NCBI GenBank assembly: GCA_900768425.1
Contig: CAAGCR010000118.1
Coordinates: 1 to 21,536, forward strand
DNA: 21,536 nucleotides
Direction: 5' to 3'
Source: Clostridia bacterium
Lineage (GTDB): Bacteria; Bacillota; Clostridia; Christensenellales; UBA1242
The notes beneath the pieces were generated by a model. The model saw only the letters and a list, made by a program, of their open reading frames with translations, had not been told where the DNA came from and searched no databases. The translations under genes and the position numbers were made by a program. The first letter of the stretch is position 1, and every line of letters begins with the position of its first letter. This document shows positions 9,107-15,921 of the stretch, one piece after another.

Positions 9107-9113
9107 ACTAACT

Positions 9114-9142
9114 ATTTTATCAACTCACCAATCTATTGTCAA
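9114..9142 (-). promoter_or_regulatory. Promoter of GlmU-like/pth unit (leaderless arrangement)
   Basis: On the minus strand, TTGACA (9142-9137), 17 bases, TAAAAT (9119-9114). The ATG at 9106 begins 7 bases after the -10, so transcription should start at or within a base of the start codon. No ribosome binding site is present. Confidence 0.7.
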
Positions 9143-9210
9143 CAAAAGAAAAATATTGCAAAACATTTATGTGTAGATAAAATTAAATATTTTTGTTTTT
9201 ATATAAAATA

Positions 9211-9275
9211 ATGCAGGGGAAACTTTTTACAAAAAGTTTCCCCTGCACCCTTTCAAAAATTTTTGATATTTTACT
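9211..9275 (+). repeat. GCAGGGGAAAC hairpin repeat, copy A
   Basis: A near-perfect long hairpin (9212-9228 with 9231-9247, 17 complementary bases) beginning TGCAGGGGAAAC, followed by a conserved tail ending in a 22-bp segment (9254-9275) found identically at 10892-10913. It lies just downstream of the surface-protein gene on the minus strand and may also act as its terminator, although no U tract follows. Confidence 0.75.
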
Positions 9276-9337
9276 AATTTCAAAAAATATATTGTGACCA
9301 GTTAATCACATCACTATTTGTATTTCATTGTTCGGTA

Positions 9338-10582
9338 TTATGCACTTAAAGTCCAATCTATTTTTGATAGGTCTATTGTGAATGATGCTATACCACCAAA
9401 TGACATATACTGATCAGATTCATAACTTATACTACCGCTAGATAAATAATATTTTGCTGCATTATCAGAACCTGCTCCTGAACGTAACCAAGTTCTGCAA
9501 CCATTTGAATAATATTGCCTTCCTGCAAAATTATTTAAGTCTTCTACTCCAAATATTCCTTGTGAATCAGAAGAATTTGTTTTAAAATATTCCTCTATAT
9601 CTTCAATATCTAAGGCATAGACAAATCTTTGTAATTCTTCACCCAAAGTTTTACTTGTGTAATCAGCATCGGAAGAATGAGTTTTAGCATTGTATTCTTC
9701 GGAAGAACTATAATAATAAACATTAATGTTTGATTTGATTATTGCTTCTTTTGCTGTGCTATTTAGTTTATTATACCATGTTTCATTCAAATAAGTGTCT
9801 AATGTACTTCCATTATATAGTAATGAGATTGGAATACCATCATCTCTATACTTAACTTCTATTCCATCTTCGGTTATAAACATTGCAAATACTTGTGCAG
9901 TATTTCCTTGCATTTTTAGAATGCGATATGTGTTTGCTTTTCCATCGTATATTGTTGAAGAATCAATGCCTAAATCCATAGTGATTAGTTGTCCTTTTGT
10001 TGGCATTGGTTTATCTTTGGTAAATTTTACTAATGGTTTGTCGGCTGATAGGGTTAGGGCTGTTATTGAGTCTTTTAATACGGTGAATGTTATTGTTAGT
10101 TCGGTTTTATCTGCTTTTGTTTGGTTTGCTGGTAGGGTTACTATTGCTTGTGATGCAGTGGCGGATATTTGAGTTGTGTCTATTCCTAAGTTGTCTTTAT
10201 TAAACACTGCATACACTGGATATTTTGACTCGTTGTACATACTTATGGTTATTGTTATATCCTTTGCTAGTTTTGAGTCATCGGTATTGTTTATGTCATC
10301 AAAATATATATCTCCTATCTCCCACGCAGATGTGTTATCGTGTACATTGATATATTGGTCAGATGTACCAAAATCATTTACCGTCACTGTGTTACCATCG
10401 GCATTGGCTGCACCTGATAGTGTGGCATACACATACACATTGCAATTATGTGCATTAAAGCCTATTGTGCCTGTAACATTTAGGCTTGCGGTTTTGGCTG
10501 AATATACACCAAATGCTATGGCTGCTACACATAGACATATAGTTGCGATTTCTAGCAATAAATTAAATTTTCTTTTCTTCAT
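9338..10582 (-). CDS. Surface/secreted protein with TasA-like N-terminus and DUF6273-like C-terminus, paralog 1
   Basis: 414 residues. A short basic N-terminus (MKKRKF) and hydrophobic segment at about 8-26 act as signal or anchor. There follows GVYSAKTASLNVTGTIGF and a beta-rich region with a motif (ITITISMYNESKYPVYAVF) reminiscent of SipW-dependent TasA/camelysin proteins. From about residue 205 the sequence resembles DUF6273 modules (LDTYLNETWYNKL, DIEDIEEYF, GCRTWLRSG near 364). The first 60 residues, 5' leader and promoter are shared with the paralog at 13437-14699; the bodies differ. The start at 10582 is chosen over 10609 because GAGGAG lies 5 bases upstream and it matches the paralog's start. 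Its promoter has a nine-G spacer tract, suggesting phase-variable expression. Related repeats flank the gene. Family names are recognition by eye; the role is unknown. Confidence 0.8.
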   Translation of the reverse strand: MKKRKFNLLLEIATICLCVAAIAFGVYSAKTASLNVTGTIGFNAHNCNVYVYATLSGAANADGNTVTVNDFGTSDQYINVHDNTSAWEIGDIYFDDINNTDDSKLAKDITITISMYNESKYPVYAVFNKDNLGIDTTQISATASQAIVTLPANQTKADKTELTITFTVLKDSITALTLSADKPLVKFTKDKPMPTKGQLITMDLGIDSSTIYDGKANTYRILKMQGNTAQVFAMFITEDGIEVKYRDDGIPISLLYNGSTLDTYLNETWYNKLNSTAKEAIIKSNINVYYYSSSEEYNAKTHSSDADYTSKTLGEELQRFVYALDIEDIEEYFKTNSSDSQGIFGVEDLNNFAGRQYYSNGCRTWLRSGAGSDNAAKYYLSSGSISYESDQYMSFGGIASFTIDLSKIDWTLSA

Positions 10583-10704
10583 ACTTTCTCCTCTTGTTAA
10601 TTCTATCATTATTTATGATGTATTATATCATTAGTATAGATATTTTGCAAAATTTTACACAAATAATGATTATTTTTTAAGTAAAAATTTTATTTTTACT
10701 CTTT
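10583..10704 (-). promoter_or_regulatory. Conserved structured 5' leader of surface gene 1
   Basis: A predicted untranslated leader of about 120 bases. It starts with a stem-loop GTAAAAA/TTTTTAC (10699-10681 region) close to the 5' end. A second small hairpin ATCAT/ATGAT (10619-10605) lies just before the GAGGAG ribosome binding site. Segments 10621-10635 and 10641-10662 recur almost unchanged in the leader at 14700-14830. Confidence 0.6.
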
Positions 10705-10710
10705 AAGCCT

Positions 10711-10738
10711 ATTATATATCCCCCCCCCGCGTTGTCAA
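10711..10738 (-). promoter_or_regulatory. Promoter with G9 spacer tract, surface gene 1
   Basis: On the minus strand, a perfect TTGACA (10738-10733) and a perfect TATAAT (10716-10711) separated by 16 bases that include nine consecutive G (10728-10720). Gain of one G would give the optimal 17-base spacing. The same arrangement precedes the paralog at 14837-14864. Confidence 0.85.
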
Positions 10739-10811
10739 ATGTTTTTCAACATTTTTTTAATTTTATGAAAGTTTTTTATTTTTTTATTTTTTGTGTTCTT
10801 ATTTTTTTAAA

Positions 10812-10913
10812 ATGCAGGGGAAACCTTTTGTGCTAGTTTACGCAAGTATAAAAACAATGCGTTATGGTTTAAAGTTGCTCCTGCACCATTCCAAAAATTT
10901 TTGATATTTTACT
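10812..10913 (+). repeat. GCAGGGGAAAC hairpin repeat, copy B
   Basis: Starts with the same 12 bases as copy A (TGCAGGGGAAAC) and ends with the same 22-bp tail (10892-10913), in the same orientation. The apical part is longer, with an internal ACGCA/TGCGT pairing. With copy A it brackets surface gene 1 and its promoter. Confidence 0.7.
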
Positions 10914-10984
10914 TTATTAATTTTCATTAAAAATTTTTATGTTTTTGCAAAAATATTTGTTATTTCTTTTGTGATATATTTTAC

Positions 10985-11014
10985 TTGCAAAATTGAGTGT
11001 AGTAGTGATATAAT
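10985..11014 (+). promoter_or_regulatory. alaS promoter
   Basis: TTGCAA (10985-10990), 18 bases, TATAAT (11009-11014). The predicted start near 11021 leaves a leader of about 20 bases, too short for a T-box riboswitch. Confidence 0.75.
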
Positions 11015-11039
11015 TATTTGATTTTTTATGGAGAAGAAT

Positions 11040-12848
11040 ATGAAAGAAAATATTAAAGACTTATATATTAACTTTTTTGTAAGCAAAGGACACAAACAAA
11101 TACCTAGTGCTAGTGTTGTGCCAGAAAATGACCCTACTTGCCTATTTAACACCGCTGGTATGCAACCACTTGTTCCTTATTTGCTTGGTGAAAAGCACCC
11201 ACTTGGAACAAGACTTTGCGATTTTCAAAAGTGTTTTAGATTAACAGACTTAGATGAAGTTGGTGACAATTATCACCACACTTTTTTTGAAATGCTTGGA
11301 AATTGGAGTTTAGGTGATTATTTTAAAAAAGAAGCAATTAGTTGGAGTTATGAATTTTTAACCAAAGTTTTAAAACTAGATACTAACCGTTTAGCATTTA
11401 CAGTGTTTGCCGGCAACGAGTATGTTCCTGCCGATGAAGAGAGTGCATCACTTTGGGAAGCACAAGGTGTTAGTCGTGACAGAATTGCCTTTTTGCCAGC
11501 CGAAGATAACTGGTGGCCAAACATTGACCAATTTGGGCCTTGTGGCAGTGACACAGAGATGTTTTACTGGATAGATAACAACACTCCTGCTCCAAAAGTT
11601 TTTGATCCTAGTGATAAACGTTGGATGGAAATTTGGAACAATGTGTTTATGCAATTTAATCATCAAGAAGATGGCAAATTTGTTACACTAAAACAAAAAA
11701 ATGTTGACACCGGAATGGGCGTTGAAAGAACAACCGCCGTTTTAGATGGTTTAGATGACAACTATCTAACTGAGATATGGCAACCATTAATTAAAGAAAT
11801 TGAACGTTTAAGTGGCAAAAAATATGATGACAATAAAAAACCAATGCGTGTTATTGCCGACCATATGCGTGCCATTGTTATGATTGCCGGTGATGATGCG
11901 GGCATTAAGCCATCTAACACCGACCAAGGATATATTTTAAGAAGATTAATTCGTAGAGTTATCCGTTTTGCTAAGAGTCTTGACATTGACACATCGCTTG
12001 ATTTTGAAGATAGCATAATTGACATCATTGTTGAGCAATTTAAAAACTACTACCCAGAAATTTTAAAGAATGAACAAGTTATTAAAACCGTTGTAAGAGA
12101 TGAAAAGAACAAATTTAATAAAACCTTAGAAAATGGTTTGAAAGAATTTGACAAAATTATTGCCGGTTTTGCAAGAAAAGAAGAATTTTTGCGTAAAACT
12201 GACCCAAATGCCGTAGTTGAAAGGAAAATTACCGGCAAGGCAGCATTCAATCTTTACGAAACATACGGCTTTCCTATTGAGATGACCGAAGAAATTGCAC
12301 GCGAACGCGGAATTGCTGTTGACACATCTAACTTTAATGAGTTATTTGCCGAACACCAAGCAAAATCTAAACAAGGTAGTGACCAAAAATTTAAAGGTGG
12401 TTTAAGTGATGCAAGTGCCGAAACCGCGCGTTTGCACACCGCCACTCACCTAATGCAAGCAGGTCTACAAAAATATGTTAGTGCTGATATTCGCCAAAAG
12501 GGTTCAAATATCACCCCTGAACGTTTGCGTTTTGACTTTAACTGTGACCACAAACTAACCGAAGAAGAACTTAAAAAAGTTGAAGATTTTGTTAATGATG
12601 CCATAAAAGCAGAAATTCCGGTAACAGTTGAAGAACTAACCCCTGCCGAAGCACACGCAAGCGGAGCATTAGGCATATTTGATGACCGCTATGGCGACAA
12701 AGTTACCGTATACACTATCGGAACATTATCAAAAGAAATTTGTTGCGGACCACACGCACAAAACACAAAAGAATTACACCACTTTAAAATAGTTAAAGAA
12801 GAATCATCTTCTGCCGGTGTAAGACGTATTAAAGCAATTTTAGACTAA
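11040..12848 (+). CDS. alaS: Alanyl-tRNA synthetase, short form lacking the C-terminal domain
   Basis: Charges tRNA-Ala with alanine and edits misacylated Ser/Gly-tRNA. The class II core is intact: motif 2 region with NYHHTFFEMLGNWSLGDYF near residues 75-95 and motif 3 GMGVERT near 230. The tRNA-recognition region is present. The editing domain keeps its metal ligands as HTATH near 470 and the CCGPH motif near 580. The protein stops at SSSAGVRRIKAILD, right after the editing domain, giving 602 residues against about 870 in most bacteria. The linker and C-terminal C-Ala/DHHA1 domain are absent. This is not a frameshift: the SRP RNA promoter begins about 25 bases after the stop. ATG at 11040 is preferred over 11028 because GGAG (11030-11033) sits 6 bases before it. 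Confidence 0.95.
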   Translation: MKENIKDLYINFFVSKGHKQIPSASVVPENDPTCLFNTAGMQPLVPYLLGEKHPLGTRLCDFQKCFRLTDLDEVGDNYHHTFFEMLGNWSLGDYFKKEAISWSYEFLTKVLKLDTNRLAFTVFAGNEYVPADEESASLWEAQGVSRDRIAFLPAEDNWWPNIDQFGPCGSDTEMFYWIDNNTPAPKVFDPSDKRWMEIWNNVFMQFNHQEDGKFVTLKQKNVDTGMGVERTTAVLDGLDDNYLTEIWQPLIKEIERLSGKKYDDNKKPMRVIADHMRAIVMIAGDDAGIKPSNTDQGYILRRLIRRVIRFAKSLDIDTSLDFEDSIIDIIVEQFKNYYPEILKNEQVIKTVVRDEKNKFNKTLENGLKEFDKIIAGFARKEEFLRKTDPNAVVERKITGKAAFNLYETYGFPIEMTEEIARERGIAVDTSNFNELFAEHQAKSKQGSDQKFKGGLSDASAETARLHTATHLMQAGLQKYVSADIRQKGSNITPERLRFDFNCDHKLTEEELKKVEDFVNDAIKAEIPVTVEELTPAEAHASGALGIFDDRYGDKVTVYTIGTLSKEICCGPHAQNTKELHHFKIVKEESSSAGVRRIKAILD

Positions 12849-12871
12849 AATTCTTTTTTATCATTTTTCTC

Positions 12872-12900
12872 TTGCAAAAAAAATTTAGATAGCATATAAT
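12872..12900 (+). promoter_or_regulatory. SRP RNA promoter
   Basis: TTGCAA (12872-12877), 17 bases, TATAAT (12895-12900). The expected transcription start at about 12907 agrees with the 5' end inferred from the terminal helix of the RNA. Confidence 0.85.
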
Positions 12901-12907
12901 ACTAATA

Positions 12908-13177
12908 CTGTGCTTAGGCGGGGAGTTAGTAGTTCCTTGTTGCCCGAAATCTACTATAGCGGGGTTAAACATAGTGTATGCGGGCTGGTCTGCTTTAACG
13001 AATTTTACTTTAAGTATGTTGAAATTAAGGTCTTATGCAATAGCATCTTTTTGAACCATGTGAGGACCTGACGGTAGCAACATTAAAATTAGAATCTATG
13101 TGCCATAAGGAAACTTTGGTGGAGTATTTGAAGTATTAGGCGTTACTGATGTGCTCAGTTCAATTACACTCGCACAG
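12908..13177 (+). ncRNA. ffs: Signal recognition particle RNA, large bacterial (Alu-containing) type
   Basis: A 270-nt RNA matching the Bacillus-type SRP RNA in order of conserved blocks. The 5' Alu part begins GTGCTTAGGCGGGGAG. The helix 8 segment contains GAACCATGTGAGGACC, tetraloop, GGTAGCAACATTAA (13053-13086), followed by a 3' strand with TATGTGCC. The ends pair: CTGTGC (12908-12913) with GCACAG (13172-13177). A T run (13178-13184) follows directly as terminator. The helix 8 tetraloop is TGAC (13069-13072) instead of the usual GGAA, fitting the URRC class. The RNA pairs with Ffh to target nascent membrane and secreted proteins. It lies 60 bases after alaS with its own promoter. Confidence 0.92.
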
Positions 13178-13374
13178 TTTTTTTATGCAAAAAATATACT
13201 TGCTTGCATTTGAGATGTATTATTTTTTAATAAACTATAATAACTTTAAAATATTCTTAATTATGTAAAATTTAAAATAAATTTGCGTATAATAGTTGAT
13301 TTTTATATTATATTTAATAATTTTTAGCCAAATTTATATAATATTTTAAAATTTAATACATAAATAAAACAACT
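13178..13374. other. AT-rich spacer with no recognised gene
   Basis: After the SRP RNA T run, about 190 bases of very AT-rich sequence with no ORF, promoter or repeat I can support. Confidence 0.5.
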
Positions 13375-13413
13375 AAAAAATCACACAAATTTTAAATATT
13401 TGTGTGATTTTTT
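13375..13413. terminator. Bidirectional terminator downstream of surface gene 2
   Basis: A perfect 16-bp stem (13375-13390 with 13398-13413) and 7-base loop, with A6/T6 at its base giving a U tract on either strand. It lies 24 bases past the stop of the minus-strand surface gene 2. Confidence 0.85.
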
Positions 13414-13436
13414 ACTGCCTATTATTTAAAAGATGT

Positions 13437-14699
13437 TTATAGTGTTATCTCAAAACAAGCACGAATATTTCTCAAACTTGAAATACTGCTATCATCCGCG
13501 ATATTACTATTATCTGCACCATATCCCCATGTTCTTTCAGTATATACTGGATTATCTCTAACGAACCAACCATAATAACTCATTTTCGTGTTAGGATTAA
13601 TACATGATGTTGTAGTTCTATCTTTCATTAAAGGTTCAATTTCATCTTGACTTGGAAGCCAAAGTCTATTAATTAAAGATTCAGTTCCTTTATTATTATA
13701 GTATATACCTTCTGTATTTTTTAATTCTCTTCTTGTTAATAAACTATATACAGCATTATCATCGGAAATATTTGCTACATATCTAAAACTATTTTCTGAA
13801 TTATTATCATCACTCACATATTCTCCCACTATACTTCCAACATAATCTGTCATATTTGTTCCATGCTTACTATCATCAGCAAACATAAAACTATCATTAG
13901 TCACATTTTTCATTATAAACCAAAAAGTTTTGCCACTGTAATCATAATCAGTCATATCAACACCATCAAGACTATACCATGTGCCTTTATCATTTTCGTA
14001 CGAATAATATCCCATAGTCTCCATTGATTCTGCCGACAACAAATTTTCATTTAGTATTGCAAAGGCATACCATTCTACTGGATTACCGTCAACTTCTCCC
14101 ATTGTGGTTGTTAATCTTTTTGTCGTTTCATCTACTGTAAATAATGGTTGAGTTTTCTTTAATTGTATGCTAAATGCTAAGCCCATTGTAAAATCAGATG
14201 AAACACCTGCTTTTAAACCTATAGAAATAGTTACCTTTCCACTACTAATTGTTGTACCATTTTTCTCTTTTATTAATGTACAATTTGTTTTATTAATTTC
14301 TAGTTGGTCATACGATTGTGATGCTTTCATATCTTCTGATTCTATAACTGTTGCAGATATTGGAAACATTGAGTAATTATAAATTGTTAAAGTAATAACT
14401 ACTGGCTTTGGCGGGTCGTTTTCTATATCACTAAAATAAACTTCACTTATATCAAAGGCTGTAGATATATCAGTTTCGGTAGTTACATCTTTGGCTGTGC
14501 CTATAGGTGTGCCATCAGCATCTGCGGCATCTGTAATTGTTGCTGTGTATTTCGCTTCAACATTATGTGCTTCAAACCCTATTGTTCCTGTCACTTTTAG
14601 GCTTGCTTGTTTTGCCGAATATACACCAAAGGCTATGGCTGCAATACATAAACACAATGTTGCGATTTCAAGCAAAAAACTAATTTTTTTCTTTTTCAT
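13437..14699 (-). CDS. Surface/secreted protein with TasA-like N-terminus and DUF6273-like C-terminus, paralog 2
   Basis: 420 residues. The N-terminus (MKKKKISFLLEIATLCLC) and following GVYSAKQASLKVTGTIGFEAHN are nearly identical to paralog 1, then the two diverge. The middle carries a TasA/camelysin-like strand pattern (PVVITLTIYNYSMFPISATV near residue 100). The C-terminal half reads like a degenerate DUF6273/formylglycine-fold module: WYAFAILNENLLSAE near 210, RLWLPSQDEIEPLM near 346, GWFVRDNP near 380 and RNIRACFEITL at the end. The ATG at 14699 is set by AAGGGAG upstream. The promoter has the same G9 spacer tract as paralog 1 and the leader is conserved, so co-regulation or independent phase switching is likely. 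A strong terminator follows. Function is inferred only as cell-surface or exported. Confidence 0.8.
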   Translation of the reverse strand: MKKKKISFLLEIATLCLCIAAIAFGVYSAKQASLKVTGTIGFEAHNVEAKYTATITDAADADGTPIGTAKDVTTETDISTAFDISEVYFSDIENDPPKPVVITLTIYNYSMFPISATVIESEDMKASQSYDQLEINKTNCTLIKEKNGTTISSGKVTISIGLKAGVSSDFTMGLAFSIQLKKTQPLFTVDETTKRLTTTMGEVDGNPVEWYAFAILNENLLSAESMETMGYYSYENDKGTWYSLDGVDMTDYDYSGKTFWFIMKNVTNDSFMFADDSKHGTNMTDYVGSIVGEYVSDDNNSENSFRYVANISDDNAVYSLLTRRELKNTEGIYYNNKGTESLINRLWLPSQDEIEPLMKDRTTTSCINPNTKMSYYGWFVRDNPVYTERTWGYGADNSNIADDSSISSLRNIRACFEITL

Positions 14700-14830
14700 A
14701 TTTTCTCCCTTTTAGTATTATCATTATTTGTGATACATTTTGTATTATATCATTAGTGTGAATATTTTACAAAATTTTACACAATTTTTGATAAAAATTT
14801 TTTGGTAAAAATATTTACTTTTTACCTTTC
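14700..14830 (-). promoter_or_regulatory. Conserved structured 5' leader of surface gene 2
   Basis: The counterpart of the leader at 10583-10704. A 5'-proximal stem-loop is formed by GGTAAAAA/TTTTTACC (around 14810-14828), one base pair longer than in leader 1. A hairpin ATCAT/GTGAT (14720-14734) precedes the RBS. The 15-mer at 14743-14757 is identical to 10621-10635, and 14763-14784 differs from 10641-10662 by one base. Confidence 0.6.
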
Positions 14831-14836
14831 ATTGCT

Positions 14837-14864
14837 ATTATATATCCCCCCCCCGCATTGTCAA
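14837..14864 (-). promoter_or_regulatory. Promoter with G9 spacer tract, surface gene 2
   Basis: On the minus strand, TTGACA (14864-14859), 16 bases containing nine consecutive G (14854-14846), TATAAT (14842-14837). The tract length and the spacing are the same as in the promoter of surface gene 1. Confidence 0.85.
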
Positions 14865-14975
14865 ACATTTTTCATATTTTTATAAAAAATTTTTTTAATT
14901 TTTATTTTCTGAGCAAAAGTTATTGGTTTCAGCATACCAACAAGATTGACTAAAAATGCGACTTTATAAAATAAA

Positions 14976-15028
14976 AAAACGAGCTGCAAAGAAATTACTT
15001 TTTATATGATTTCTTTATAGCTCGTTTT
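14976..15028 (-). terminator. Terminator of YjzC-like gene
   Basis: A two-part stem: AAAACGAGCT/AGCTCGTTTT (14976-14985 with 15019-15028), then a 2-base internal loop, then AAAGAAAT/ATTTCTTT (14988-14995 with 15009-15016). On the minus strand it is followed by a T7 tract. Confidence 0.8.
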
Positions 15029-15060
15029 ATATTTATTTTTGTTTTGAACTACCAACTTAA

Positions 15061-15216
15061 TTAGTCGTTATATTCATAATAATATTCGCTACTTTGTGTT
15101 GGTGGCAAATGTTCGCCTTTTTGCACACTTACGCTAGCCATATGTCTGCCGTTCTTATCACAAACTGCATATGAACCAGTTTTTGGTGCTAAATCACCAG
15201 GATTTAACTTGCGCAT
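15061..15216 (-). CDS. YjzC-like small protein, 51 residues
   Basis: Encodes MRKLNPGDLAPKTGSYAVCD and continues with NGRHMASVSVQKGEHLPPTQ, ending in a Tyr-rich YYYEYND tail. The order (basic start, PGxxAPxxGxY, short strand, xVxKGExxPP) resembles the small YjzC family of Bacillota, whose function is unknown. A near-perfect Shine-Dalgarno (AAAGGAGG) lies about 7 bases before the ATG, and a strong hairpin terminator follows the stop by about 30 bases. Together these make a real, single-gene unit despite its size. It is divergent from the 65-residue gene at 15348. No transmembrane segment is present; there is a single Cys. Confidence 0.8.
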   Translation of the reverse strand: MRKLNPGDLAPKTGSYAVCDKNGRHMASVSVQKGEHLPPTQSSEYYYEYND

Positions 15217-15347
15217 ATTTTCTCCTCCTTTTATGAATATAGTGTTTGCAAAATATTAATTTTTATTCATTACAAAAAATTTTTAAAAAAGGTATGGACA
15301 AGTTGAGAAAAGTATGATAATATATTGTCATACAAACGGAGGTAAAT

Positions 15348-15545
15348 ATGCCAAAAGCAATTATAAACACATATTCAAACATCACTATTAATCAATATGG
15401 TGAAATTGTTAGAGTTAATAAAATTATAAGCGAACAAGAAAATGTTCCTAATATATCTAAAGAAGTTAATTTCGGAAAATATTCTAAAAAACTTTCTTTG
15501 CACAACAAAGTTAAATCAGAAGATTTAGATTTAGGTAGAGAATAA
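15348..15545 (+). CDS. Small hypothetical protein, 65 residues
   Basis: I do not recognise this protein. It begins MPKAIINTYSNITINQYGEI, is hydrophilic with mixed charge, and has no Cys and no membrane segment. The ATG follows GGAGG by 5 bases, and a hairpin with a T7 run ends 52 bases after the stop, so expression as a monocistronic unit is well supported. It is divergent from the YjzC-like gene; the 131-base gap between the two starts is AT-rich and holds both promoters. GATAAT (15316-15321) is a possible -10 but no well-spaced -35 is evident. Confidence 0.7.
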   Translation: MPKAIINTYSNITINQYGEIVRVNKIISEQENVPNISKEVNFGKYSKKLSLHNKVKSEDLDLGRE

Positions 15546-15558
15546 TTGCATTGTATAA

Positions 15559-15597
15559 AAGTCCTATAAGGTCACAAACCTTATACGGGCTTTTTTT
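15559..15597 (+). terminator. Terminator of 65-residue gene
   Basis: A hairpin with the arms AGTCCTATAAGGT and ACCTTATACGGGCT (one bulge or mismatch), followed by T7 at 15591-15597. It is 14 bases after the stop codon. Confidence 0.8.
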
Positions 15598-15869
15598 GTT
15601 TAACTCTGTTAAATTTTAATAAAACAAATACACTTCCCCACACTTACAAATAATTATTTAGGTTTAAGACATAAGCATTTCTTAGTATTTTAAAGCGTTA
15701 TATAAAACACTCGATAATTTCCAATTAAGCCTGAATACAAAAAATATTTATTGAACTTTTATAAAATTTTCAAATAATAAGTTAAATAAACAGCAAATAA
15801 CTAAAATTACCATTACAAAAACCACTTATAAAAAAATATGCTTAACTTTTACAAATTTCGCAAAAATAT
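15598..15869. other. Intergenic, nothing recognised
   Basis: About 270 bases of AT-rich sequence between a terminator and the HicB-like promoter. I see no ORF with an RBS, structured RNA or repeat here. Confidence 0.5.
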
Positions 15870-15898
15870 TTGGTTAAATTTTTATATTGTGGTAGAAT
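15870..15898 (+). promoter_or_regulatory. Promoter of HicB-like gene
   Basis: TTGGTT (15870-15875), 17 bases, TAGAAT (15893-15898), with an extended -10 TGG immediately before it. The predicted leader is about 17 bases. Confidence 0.6.
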
Positions 15899-15921
15899 AC
15901 AATAATAAAGGGGCTAAATTT

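Noticed and set aside
11015..11039. T-box riboswitch for alaS
   Set aside because: The promoter at 10985-11014 leaves only about 20 bases of leader, and no T-box sequence is seen upstream.
10937..11152. 71-residue minus-strand ORF across the alaS start
   Set aside because: It covers the alaS promoter and N-terminus on the opposite strand with low-complexity content.
11348..12676. Several minus-strand ORFs opposite alaS
   Set aside because: Antisense shadows of a well-conserved gene; no RBS or family resemblance.
12849..12907. Frameshifted remainder of alaS
   Set aside because: Only about 60 bases separate the stop from the SRP RNA, with no C-Ala-like coding in any frame, so the short form is genuine.
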